From Kocuria coralli (GTDB taxonomy: Bacteria > Actinomycetota > Actinomycetes > Actinomycetales > Micrococcaceae), in NCBI RefSeq assembly GCF_008831305.1, contig NZ_ML708610.1, forward strand, positions 124,001-188,000: 64,000 nt of DNA, in the 5' to 3' direction. Below, piece by piece: positions 35,327-45,133 of the stretch; the first letter of the stretch is position 1; every line of letters starts with the position of its first letter. Under the pieces are notes generated by a model. The model made no database searches. It was not told where the DNA came from and saw nothing but the letters and a program-made list of their open reading frames with translations. Both the position numbers and the translations under genes were made by a program.

Positions 35327-37044
35327 ACCCCAGGAGCCCCAGGAACCGCACCGGGCTGGCCAGGACGACGGCGGTCGCGCTGGCCACCGGCCTGATGATC
35401 TCGGGATGCGCCTCGATTCCCCGCTCGGGCCCGGTCCATCAGGTGGAACCGCCCGCCGCGACCGCCACGGAGGAGACCATGCCGGCCGTGGCCGGGCCGG
35501 AGGACGGGATGTCGCCCGAGGAGGTGGTCCAGGGATTCCTGGCGGCGGGTCAGGGGCAGGACGACGACTACGCCGTGGCGCGTCAGTACCTTACGAGCGA
35601 GCTGGCGGGCACGTGGCGGCCCTACGCGCGAACCGTGGTCTTCTCGGGGGCGGCAGGCATCCAGCAGGGCCTGGAGGAGGACCAGGTCCGGGTCAGCGTG
35701 GACGCACGGGCCATGATCGACAGCAACGGGACCATGCAGCGTCAGGAAGCCGGCTCCAGCGAGGGCATGGACGTGGATCTCGTCCAGGTGGACGGCCAGT
35801 GGCGGATCTCCGAGGTGCCCGACGGGGTGCTGGTCCCGGCGTCGAACCTGGACGACCTGTACCAGCCCTACAACCTGTACTTCCTGGCAGACGACGGCCA
35901 GACCGTGGTCCCCGACCCCCGGTGGTTCCCGGACCGGCCCGGAGTATCCACCTCCCTGGTCCGCGCGCTGCTCAACGGCCCCGCCTCCTATCTCGAGGGG
36001 TCGGTGGAGACGGCCTTCCCGGAGGACACCGCGCTCGAGGGGGCGTCCGTCCCCGTGCAGGACGGAACGGCCACCGTCTCGCTCGACGTCCCCAACAACA
36101 GCGCGGTGGACGTGGCCTCGAACCGCGAGATGTACTCGCAGCTGACGCTGACCCTGCTGGCCCTGGGCGATGTCAGCCAGGTGGACCTGCTGGCGGGCGG
36201 TGGCCAGATGGACCTCGGCGCGGGCGACGAGGCCACCCTGTCCGCCGACAGCATCGAGGTCCCCTCCCGTCAGATCGGCCTGGACGGCGACCAGCTCGTC
36301 TTCCAGCAGGGCGGTCAGAGCAGCCCGGACGGCGATCTGGCGGACACCCTCTCGGGCCAGGACCCGAGTCACCCGGCCATGAACATCGACACCGACGGGT
36401 TCGCCGCCCTGGTGGACGGCGACTCCGCCATGGTGACCTTCACCACGACGAGCACGGAGCCGGCGGAACGCGTCACCGGCGAGGGTCTGTCGGCCCCGTC
36501 CGTCGACACCCAGGGATGGGCCTGGACCGGGAGCGACGACGGGCAGGTCAGCGCTGCGGATCTGTCCCAGCCCGAGGAGGACGCCGTGAACGTCGACGCG
36601 GCATGGCTCAACGGGCGGGAGGTCTCCTCCCTGAAGATCTCCCGGGACGGGACGCGGGCGCTCCTGGTGGTCACCGACGGGGATTCGGCACAGGTCCTGA
36701 TCAGCGGCATCGAACGCGACGACGACGGCGCTCCGCAGTCGCTCAACGAGCCGTACCTGGTGGACACCGGCCAGGGCGCCGGGATGAAGTCGCAGGCCGT
36801 GTGGATCAGCGAATCGCAGTTCGTGGCCTCCGCCCTGACCGATCGCAGCGCCGTCCCCAGGCTCTACGACGTCTCCGGACGGTACCGCGACCTGCCCGTC
36901 GTGGAGGACGGGGTGAGCAACCTGGCCGGCGGCAACGGCGAGAGCGAGATCTTCGTCGAGTCGGACGGCCGGCTGCGCATGCTCACGGGTGAGTCCTGGT
37001 CGCCGCAGAGCGATTCCGTGACCTCCACGGCCTTCGCGGGCTAG
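35323..37044 (+). CDS. lpqB: LpqB: lipoprotein partner of MtrAB
   Basis: A 573-residue lipoprotein known to interact with the extracytoplasmic domain of MtrB and modulate its signalling. The signal peptide ends in the lipobox LMISGCAS (Cys about 29). The body contains a GerMN-type segment ('LVRALLNGPASYLEGSVETA') and a C-terminal beta-propeller-like part ('VDTQGWAWTGSDDGQVSAAD'). ATG 35323 overlaps the mtrB stop (ATGA). It closes the mtrA-mtrB-lpqB operon; 99 bases follow before the comF-like gene. Confidence 0.92.
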   Translation: MNPRSPRNRTGLARTTAVALATGLMISGCASIPRSGPVHQVEPPAATATEETMPAVAGPEDGMSPEEVVQGFLAAGQGQDDDYAVARQYLTSELAGTWRPYARTVVFSGAAGIQQGLEEDQVRVSVDARAMIDSNGTMQRQEAGSSEGMDVDLVQVDGQWRISEVPDGVLVPASNLDDLYQPYNLYFLADDGQTVVPDPRWFPDRPGVSTSLVRALLNGPASYLEGSVETAFPEDTALEGASVPVQDGTATVSLDVPNNSAVDVASNREMYSQLTLTLLALGDVSQVDLLAGGGQMDLGAGDEATLSADSIEVPSRQIGLDGDQLVFQQGGQSSPDGDLADTLSGQDPSHPAMNIDTDGFAALVDGDSAMVTFTTTSTEPAERVTGEGLSAPSVDTQGWAWTGSDDGQVSAADLSQPEEDAVNVDAAWLNGREVSSLKISRDGTRALLVVTDGDSAQVLISGIERDDDGAPQSLNEPYLVDTGQGAGMKSQAVWISESQFVASALTDRSAVPRLYDVSGRYRDLPVVEDGVSNLAGGNGESEIFVESDGRLRMLTGESWSPQSDSVTSTAFAG

Positions 37045-37143
37045 CGGCTCCACACCCGGCGGTCTCGGGCGGCACCGGCGCCTCGCCGTCCACTGCCGCG
37101 CCGCTGCCGCCGGCAGGCGGGGTCGCCGGAGGACCATGAACGG

Positions 37144-38076
37144 GTGATCTCCCTCCACGGCCCAGAGCAGGACGACCGGCATCACGCGTGGGACGGTCTC
37201 CCGCACGACTCCCGGGGCGATCTCCTGCGCCGCCTCGACCGTCTCGCGACCAGGGGCCACGACCTGATCGCGCAAGGGATCGAACCGGTTCTCCCTCTCG
37301 AATGCGTGGTGTGCCGGAGCGCGGCGGTGGCACTGTGCGCCCCGTGCCGGCGGCTGCTGTACCGTACGACCGCGCGGCCCCTCCGGGTGGAGCGGCACGC
37401 CCGGCATGCCGCGGGCCTGCCGATCGTGGCCGCCGGGGCCTATGAGCACGAACTGGCCACGTGCATCCTGGCCATGAAGCAGGCCGGGCGCACGGACCTG
37501 GTGCCCGTCCTGGCTCCGGTCCTCGGGCGGGCCCTCCGATCGGCGCTGGGCACGCAGGGACCTTCGTGTCCCGTGCCCGTGGAGCTGGTGGGCATACCGA
37601 GTTCCGCGCGGGCGCTGCGCCGTCGCTGGTACGACCCCGTGGAGGAGCTCCTGGCGGCGTGCAGGCGCAGCGGCCATCTGACCGCGCACGTGCGGGTGAC
37701 ACCCTGGCTCGTCCATCGCAGCCGGGACCCCGGAGCAAACCTCCGCGATCTGCCCGGCCGCCTGCGTCCCGGCGGAGGCGGCCCCGGAGCGCAGAAGACC
37801 CTGTCGGCGGATCAGCGGCTGGGAACGGGACAGCAGCGGTTCCGGGTGGCGCCCGGCCGCCGGATGCCGGGAGGCGTCCGAGCGGGCCCCGGCACGGTGG
37901 TGCTGATCGACGACGTCGTGACCACCGGCGCCACGCTCGCGCAGGCGCGAAGGAGCCTGGAAGCCGCCGGTGCGGAGGTGCTGGGAGCGGTGGTCCTCGC
38001 GGCGGCGAATACGCCCGGTGAGAACAGGCGGAACCAGATCGCCGAGGAGGCCGATCAAGATGAATTCGCGGTGTGA
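37144..38076 (+). CDS. ComF-family phosphoribosyltransferase-like protein
   Basis: A 310-residue ComF-type protein. The zinc-finger-like segment CVVC...CAPC lies near residues 57-77, and the phosphoribosyl-pyrophosphate loop is VVLIDDVVTTGATL. ComF proteins are linked to uptake of DNA in naturally competent bacteria and otherwise have an unknown purine/pyrimidine-salvage-like function. Between the two motifs is a linker rich in Gly/Arg ('LRPGGGGPGAQKTLS') longer than usual. GTG 37144 is the start. The order lpqB-comF-hpf-secA is the same as in mycobacteria. Confidence 0.85.
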   Translation: MISLHGPEQDDRHHAWDGLPHDSRGDLLRRLDRLATRGHDLIAQGIEPVLPLECVVCRSAAVALCAPCRRLLYRTTARPLRVERHARHAAGLPIVAAGAYEHELATCILAMKQAGRTDLVPVLAPVLGRALRSALGTQGPSCPVPVELVGIPSSARALRRRWYDPVEELLAACRRSGHLTAHVRVTPWLVHRSRDPGANLRDLPGRLRPGGGGPGAQKTLSADQRLGTGQQRFRVAPGRRMPGGVRAGPGTVVLIDDVVTTGATLAQARRSLEAAGAEVLGAVVLAAANTPGENRRNQIAEEADQDEFAV

Positions 38077-38168
38077 GCAGGGTAACGTTGTGGCTACCGG
38101 GACAGCTTCCCGGGGTGGGGGTCCGCCTTCGCCGACCTCCTCAGCGACCAGCGAGACTGGAGGACACC

Positions 38169-38849
38169 ATGGAGCTCATCGTCCAGGGACGCAACGTCAG
38201 CGTTCCGGAGCGGTTCAAGGAATACGTGGCCGAAAAGGTTGTGAAGTTCGAAGAGCTAGGTGACAAGGTCCAACGGATCGAGATCAAGGTCGTGAAGGAC
38301 AACCCGATCCCCGGCCGGGACGGGATGCGCGTCGAGGCCACCGTGATCGGCAGGGGACCTGTCCTGCGTGCCGAGGCCCGGGGGGACGACAAGTTCGCGG
38401 TCTTCGACGAGGCCTACGCCAAGCTGATCGAGCAACTGCGCCGCGCCCGGGATCGCCGCAAGGTCCACCGCGGCAACCACCGGCCCACCGCCGTCTCCGA
38501 GGCAACGGGAACGTTGCCGGTCGCGCCCCTGAACGGTCCTGTCTACGCGTCGGCCGAAGCGCTCGCGGCGGCCGAGGACGAAGCCTTCGACACCTCGTAC
38601 GCCCTGGCCGACGACGTTCCCCCCGTCGAGATCCGGCGCAAGAGGTTCCCGGAGGAGCGGATGACGGTCGATCAGGCCGTGGACCGGATGGAGCTCGTGG
38701 GGCATGACTTCTACCTGTTCGTCGACTCCGAGACCGGTGAGCCATCGGTGGCCTACCGTCGCAAGGGCTGGGAATACGGCGTGATCGGCCTCAGCCCCCA
38801 GGTCACCGACGCCGAGTCCGAGCCGGCTCGCGCCTACCAGGCCGGCTGA
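38169..38849 (+). CDS. hpf: HPF: long-form ribosome hibernation promoting factor
   Basis: A 226-residue long HPF that dimerises 70S ribosomes into inactive 100S particles in stationary phase. The N-terminal S30AE domain ('MELIVQGRNVSVPERFKEYV') and the C-terminal dimerisation domain ('MTVDQAVDRMELVGHDFYLF', 'EPSVAYRRKGWEYGVIGL') are both complete, joined by an Ala/Glu linker. ATG 38169 has GGAGG eight bases upstream. A strong hairpin follows at 38898-38928, separating it from secA. Confidence 0.94.
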   Translation: MELIVQGRNVSVPERFKEYVAEKVVKFEELGDKVQRIEIKVVKDNPIPGRDGMRVEATVIGRGPVLRAEARGDDKFAVFDEAYAKLIEQLRRARDRRKVHRGNHRPTAVSEATGTLPVAPLNGPVYASAEALAAAEDEAFDTSYALADDVPPVEIRRKRFPEERMTVDQAVDRMELVGHDFYLFVDSETGEPSVAYRRKGWEYGVIGLSPQVTDAESEPARAYQAG

Positions 38850-38897
38850 CCAGGTCACGGGGCGTCCGGACCATGCTGTAGCCGGGCGCCGACGGGA

Positions 38898-38928
38898 ACG
38901 GTGCGGCGGGAGTCTCCCGCCGCACCGT
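38898..38928. terminator. strong GC hairpin between hpf and secA
   Basis: Arms 38898-38912 and 38914-38928 are perfectly complementary (15 bp; the real loop would be GAGTCTC). It lies 49 bases after the hpf stop and is not followed by a T-tract (CTGCGTG). A -10-like TACACT for secA follows at 38946-38951. Confidence 0.55.
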
Positions 38929-39084
38929 CTGCGTGTCCGCTGGCGTACACTGGATCGGATTGCCAAGCCCCCAACTTGTGCTGCGCGAGCTGCCGGGTAG
39001 CCCCGGCGGGCGGCCAGCACCAGCGGCTACCCAGCTGTGATCGACGGCTGCAGAGACGAACAGACTTACAAGGAGCGTGAGCAC

Positions 39085-41901
<2,817 letters not shown>

Positions 41902-41957
41902 CCGGGCGGCCGGCCCATGGTGCCGACACTGCGTTCATGGTCCGGCCGGCGCGCGGT

Positions 41958-42410
41958 TCAGCCGATCTCCAGGATCGTGATGCGCCAGGCCTGCTCGGGG
42001 CGTTCGGCACGCAGGACCACGGCACGGGTCCGCGCGTCGTCGCGGACCACCAGGGCGACCTCGTAGACGCCGTCTGCGACGTGGCATACGCGCTGGCGGA
42101 CGACCTCCGAATGGCGGTAGACGCCCTGCAGGGCGGTGTTCGAAGGCTCGTGCGTCCTGCGCTGCTGGAGAAGTTCTGCACGACGACGCAACTTCTCGAC
42201 GATCTCCGGCGTGGTCCAGCGCAGCAACTGCCCTGCGGTGCGCGTCCCGGCCAGTACCTCGAGGGCCGCCACCGTGACTGCGCGGGTCAGCGCGGTCACG
42301 CGCTCGCGTTCGGTCCCGGGTCTGAGATCCTGTGCGGCGCGCTGCTCTGCACGCCAGATGTATCCGGCGGCTCTGCGCGGGGTCGATTCATTCCGGGCGA
42401 CGATGGACAT
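41958..42410 (-). CDS. DUF6459 (Rv3235-like) family protein
   Basis: A 150-residue soluble protein. 'ALTRAVTVAALEVLAGTRTA' and 'LLRWTTPEIVEKLRRRAEL' followed by a beta-rich end ('VYEVALVVRDDARTRAVVL', 'AWRITILEIG') match an actinobacterial family of unknown function that as I recall lies near secA1 (Rv3235 type). ATG 42410 has AGGAG upstream. It converges with secA across a 56-base gap. No active-site residues can be named. Confidence 0.75.
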   Translation of the reverse strand: MSIVARNESTPRRAAGYIWRAEQRAAQDLRPGTERERVTALTRAVTVAALEVLAGTRTAGQLLRWTTPEIVEKLRRRAELLQQRRTHEPSNTALQGVYRHSEVVRQRVCHVADGVYEVALVVRDDARTRAVVLRAERPEQAWRITILEIG

Positions 42411-42518
42411 GGCATGCTCCTGACGGGCGGCTGGCGGTCACGAAGGACGGCGGGCGATGCCCCGCCGGGCAGGGTGCGTGCGCTGGGATCGCGGAGCCGC
42501 CGCTACGACCGGAGGCCG

Positions 42519-43157
42519 TCATGATCCGGCGCTCCGCAGGTACTCCGGAAGGTCGAGGACCGTCCCGGGCAGGAGGAGATCCGGGTCCGGGATGTGGCTG
42601 CCGTTGGCCTCCCACAGATGCGGCCAGGTCGCTGCGATATCCGCCGGAGAGGCCTCGGGGCCCAGGAGGTCCGCGGTGATGGACCACAGGGACTCGCCTC
42701 CGCGGACGGTCACGGTCCCGTCCACGACCCGGGACGCCCCTCCGGCAGGCCCCGGCCGGGCGACCTCGACGGGGCCGGTGGCGATCTCCGGAACGGCGGA
42801 CGCCGCTGAATCCGCGGGTCCAGCCTCGGGACTCGACGGAGACTCGCCGGGGGCGGACCAGAAGGGGGAGCCGGAAGAGGTGCTCCCGCTTCCGGTGCCC
42901 CCGTCCTGATGGGTCGTCGCATCGTGCGGGTCGGTTGCGGTCGACTGCTGGGGAGAGGCGACGGCGGCCCCGGGCGACAATGCGGTGAGACCGAGGGCCG
43001 CCAGCCCGATCAGCACGGAGGCCGCGGGCGTGCGGGCCACGGTGCCGTCTCCGGCGCGCGAGTACCTCGTGGGCGGTTCAGCCTGGGACTCGCACGGCTC
43101 GATGCGGGGTGAGCTCGGTCGTGGTGGGGTGAACCGGACTGCCTGCCGAGGACTCAT
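42519..43157 (-). CDS. secreted/membrane LysM-domain protein
   Basis: A 212-residue protein with an N-terminal cytoplasmic stretch, one hydrophobic segment ('ASVLIGLAALGLTALSPGAAVA') that may be a signal anchor, a Ser/Gly/Pro/Thr-rich linker and a C-terminal LysM domain ('VTVRGGESLWSITADLLG', 'LLLPGTVLDLP') binding peptidoglycan. The start ATG 43157 is supported by GGGAGG upstream; the frame is open to 43196 but the extension has no ribosome site. Same strand as the DUF6459 gene, 108 bases apart. Probably a cell-wall-associated factor; the function is unknown. Confidence 0.8.
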   Translation of the reverse strand: MSPRQAVRFTPPRPSSPRIEPCESQAEPPTRYSRAGDGTVARTPAASVLIGLAALGLTALSPGAAVASPQQSTATDPHDATTHQDGGTGSGSTSSGSPFWSAPGESPSSPEAGPADSAASAVPEIATGPVEVARPGPAGGASRVVDGTVTVRGGESLWSITADLLGPEASPADIAATWPHLWEANGSHIPDPDLLLPGTVLDLPEYLRSAGS

Positions 43158-43371
43158 GGTCCGCCTCCCGTTGCCTGACGCCGAGAATGAGATCAACCGC
43201 GATGGTCATTTGATGTCGTTTGATTGCATTAGATGCTGTTAGAGCATGGTGGATAAGATCAGGTGATGAGTCAAGGGGTGAGCGTCACCGCTGTGGACTA
43301 CGACGTAAAGTGACATCCGGCACACGATCGGACGCACGAGCGTGCGGCGGAACCTGGGGGAGGGCGGGACG
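43158..43371. other. AT-richer divergent promoter region
   Basis: This 214-base gap between divergent genes is clearly less GC-rich than its surroundings (around 43200-43275) and contains two TTTGAT repeats (43207 and 43218 region) and several TTAGA-like hexamers. It probably holds promoters for both genes, but no single -35/-10 pair is convincing. Confidence 0.4.
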
Positions 43372-43935
43372 ATGCGGTGGGATGACCTGTTCGCGGACAT
43401 GGAGGCCCAGCTGGCAGCGGCTCGGTACCGTGATATCGAACTAGAAGCCGCCGAGCTGACCCGTGCGGAGACCTCGGAGGCGTTGCTGGAGGACCGGTTC
43501 GCGGCCCATATCGGCCATCGGGTGCGAGCGGGCCTTCGCGGCGGCCTGGTGCTGGAGGGATGCATCGCTTCGGCCGGGACGGACTGGACCGTCGTCGAAG
43601 ATGCCGGGAGCGAGACCCTGGTGCCGATCCATGCCATCGACTGGGTGGAGGGCCTGGGACTGCGGCGTCAGTCGCCCGAGCAGCGCCGTCGTCTGGGGCT
43701 GCCCCACGCGATCAGAGCTCTGGCGCAGGCGCGGGCAGGGGCCACGGTGCATCTGGCCTCCGGCCCGGCGGTGCTTCTCGAGGGAACGGTCGATCGTGCG
43801 GGCCGTGACCACCTGGACCTGGCTCTGCACCCTCATGACGAGTTCCGGCGTCGTCGCTCCGTGCGGTCGGTCCGCACGGTTCCCTACGCGGCGATCGCCT
43901 GCGTGGTGGCTCAAGGGCAGGGCGCCGGATCGTAG
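43372..43935 (+). CDS. conserved actinobacterial protein of unknown function
   Basis: A 187-residue soluble protein that I do not recognise as a named family. The N-terminal 35 residues are helical and acidic; then come two similar beta-rich stretches: 'GHRVRAGLRGGLVLEGCIAS' with 'DWTVVEDAGSETLVPIHAID', and 'GATVHLASGPAVLLEGTVDR' with 'DHLDLALHP'. This internal repeat resembles Sm/LSm-like small barrels, but that is only an impression. ATG 43372 has GGGAGG upstream; GTG 43342 is an alternative. It converges on the BldC-like gene 33 bases away. Confidence 0.65.
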   Translation: MRWDDLFADMEAQLAAARYRDIELEAAELTRAETSEALLEDRFAAHIGHRVRAGLRGGLVLEGCIASAGTDWTVVEDAGSETLVPIHAIDWVEGLGLRRQSPEQRRRLGLPHAIRALAQARAGATVHLASGPAVLLEGTVDRAGRDHLDLALHPHDEFRRRRSVRSVRTVPYAAIACVVAQGQGAGS

Positions 43936-43968
43936 GCCGGGGACCGGATCCTGCTCCCGGGCGGGCCG

Positions 43969-44187
43969 TCAGTCCAGTGACGCCCCGCTGCGCACGGCCT
44001 CGGCCGTCTCCTGATGCTTGCGCTGCACCCAGTCGTCGAACACGGTGATCTGGATCCGCCACTGGCCCCGGCCGCCGATCTGGATCGCGGGCAGCTCTCC
44101 GGACCGGACCATGGCACGCACCTGTGCCGGGGAGGCGCTGAGGATCTCAGCCACGTCCGCCAGGGTGTAGAACTGCGCGTTCGCCAC
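43969..44187 (-). CDS. BldC/excisionase-type MerR-like helix-turn-helix DNA-binding protein
   Basis: A 72-residue one-domain DNA-binding protein. 'FYTLADVAEILSASPAQVRA' is the winged-helix recognition part and 'MVRSGELPAIQIGGRGQWRI' the wing, as in BldC and phage excisionases. BldC-type proteins control development in actinobacteria, and this gene is a chromosomal neighbour of conserved genes rather than an integrase, so a regulatory role is more likely than excision. GTG 44187 is the start, preceded by GAGGAG. The whole ribosome-site-and-start module is tandemly duplicated (see 44185-44214). Confidence 0.8.
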   Translation of the reverse strand: MANAQFYTLADVAEILSASPAQVRAMVRSGELPAIQIGGRGQWRIQITVFDDWVQRKHQETAEAVRSGASLD

Positions 44188-44214
44188 GTCTGCTCCTCAC
44201 ACGTCTGCTCCTCA
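44185..44214 (-). repeat. tandem duplication of the ribosome-binding site and start codon, creating a start-stop mini-ORF
   Basis: 44185-44199 and 44200-44214 are identical 15-mers. On the minus strand each reads TGAGGAGCAGACGTG, that is, ribosome site plus GTG. The upstream GTG (44202) is followed directly by TGA from the second copy, so it forms a GTG-TGA mini-ORF in the same frame as the true GTG at 44187. Confidence 0.85.
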
Positions 44215-44221
44215 TGGGGCC

Positions 44222-44248
44222 GGCAGCGCCGGCAGCGCCGGCAGCGCC
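44222..44248. repeat. three tandem 9-bp repeats (GGCAGCGCC)
   Basis: GGCAGCGCC occurs at 44222-44230, 44231-44239 and 44240-44248, directly upstream of the duplicated start module of the BldC-like gene. It is prone to slippage and could fold as GGC/GCC stems in its 5' leader. Confidence 0.85.
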
Positions 44249-44262
44249 GGCGGGGTCGGTCG

Positions 44263-44283
44263 GTGTGCCACCAGTGTGCCACC
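44263..44283. repeat. two 10-bp direct repeats (GTGTGCCACC) with 11-bp period
   Basis: GTGTGCCACC at 44263-44272 and 44274-44283, about one helical turn apart, in the divergent region between the BldC-like gene and the SAF-domain gene. The spacing would suit a protein dimer or tandem operator on one face of the DNA. Confidence 0.7.
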
Positions 44284-44446
44284 GCCGAGCGGCGACGCGT
44301 CGATATCCACATGTTCCGATGCAAATCGGTCGTTCTGGGGTTTATTGCGCGGTTCCCGTCCACAGATCGACCGACGGCCTCGAATCTCCGCCTTCCGATG
44401 GGTCACTATGTCCACGCGAGTTCGTGCTCCAGAGGGGAGAGACCGG

Positions 44447-45133
44447 GTGGCACATGGAACGGGCAGACGCAGCGGCGCATCTGGGCCGGGTCGACCGGCG
44501 GAGGCCGCGGGGGGCGGCCGGTTCCGCCGTCCGGGGTGGAAGGAGCCCCGCCTCCTGATCGGCGTGGGCCTGGTGGTGGCCTCCGTGGCCGGGACCACCG
44601 CGACCATGGCATGGGCCACGGCCACCGAGCCCTATGTGGTCGCCGCCCGAGACCTCGACGTGGGCACCCGGATCTCCGCGGAGGACCTCCGCACGGTGGA
44701 CGTGCGTCTGGAGGGGACGGAGGGCACCTACGTCCGGGACGCCGCCGAGGTGGGGGAGGGAGACGTGATCGTCGAGAGGGTTCCCAGCGGGCGGCTGCTG
44801 CCCGCCGGCGCGGTGGGCTCGGCGGAGGACCTGGACCGCCGCCCCATGGGCATCCCCCTGGAGACCGCTCTTCCGGCCGAGACCTCGGCCGGGGACGTCG
44901 TGGACCTCTGGGTGTCCCGGCGGGAGAACACCGGGCGGGGCTGGAGCGAGCCAGTCCAGGTGCTCTCCGGGGCTGAGCTCGCTTCCGTCGAGCGGGCTAC
45001 GGGAACTCTGGGAGCGGGAACGGGGGCGACCGCTCAGGTGCTGGTCGAGGAGCAGGATGTCTCCGCCGTCGTGGACGCACTGGCCAGTGAGTCGCGGATT
45101 ACCGTGGTGCCGCACATGGGCGGTGGCGGGTGA
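44447..45133 (+). CDS. SAF-domain protein (CpaB/RcpC-like Flp pilus assembly)
   Basis: A 228-residue membrane protein with one span ('LLIGVGLVVASVAGTTATMA') and a SAF domain ('ATEPYVVAARDLDVGTRISA', 'VERVPSGRLLPAGAVG'), as in CpaB/RcpC proteins of tad pili, where SAF binds glycan or peptidoglycan near the secretin or pilus base. GTG 44447 is chosen because AGAGGGGAGA precedes it; ATG 44408 in the same frame is an alternative. The stop overlaps the CpaE-like gene (GTGA). The pilin and secretion ATPase genes are not next to it, but CpaF and TadB lie 16 kb downstream. Confidence 0.75.
   Translation: MAHGTGRRSGASGPGRPAEAAGGGRFRRPGWKEPRLLIGVGLVVASVAGTTATMAWATATEPYVVAARDLDVGTRISAEDLRTVDVRLEGTEGTYVRDAAEVGEGDVIVERVPSGRLLPAGAVGSAEDLDRRPMGIPLETALPAETSAGDVVDLWVSRRENTGRGWSEPVQVLSGAELASVERATGTLGAGTGATAQVLVEEQDVSAVVDALASESRITVVPHMGGGG

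Noticed and set aside
35239-38058. 939-codon open frame on the minus strand opposite lpqB and comF
   Set aside because: It is antisense to recognised genes and has shadow composition rich in His, Arg, Gly and Val. Similar long antisense frames occur opposite most genes here because GC-rich third positions rarely give stops.
43220-43444. 74-codon frame crossing the start of the unknown conserved gene
   Set aside because: It overlaps the ribosome site and start at 43372 and has no similarity to any pattern I know.
43969-44187. BldC-like protein considered as a phage excisionase
   Set aside because: No integrase, attachment repeats or phage genes nearby; the neighbours are conserved chromosomal genes.
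44222-44248. GGCAGCGCC repeats considered as a CRISPR or VNTR array
   Set aside because: Units are 9 bp without spacers and no cas gene is near. They are simple tandem repeats.
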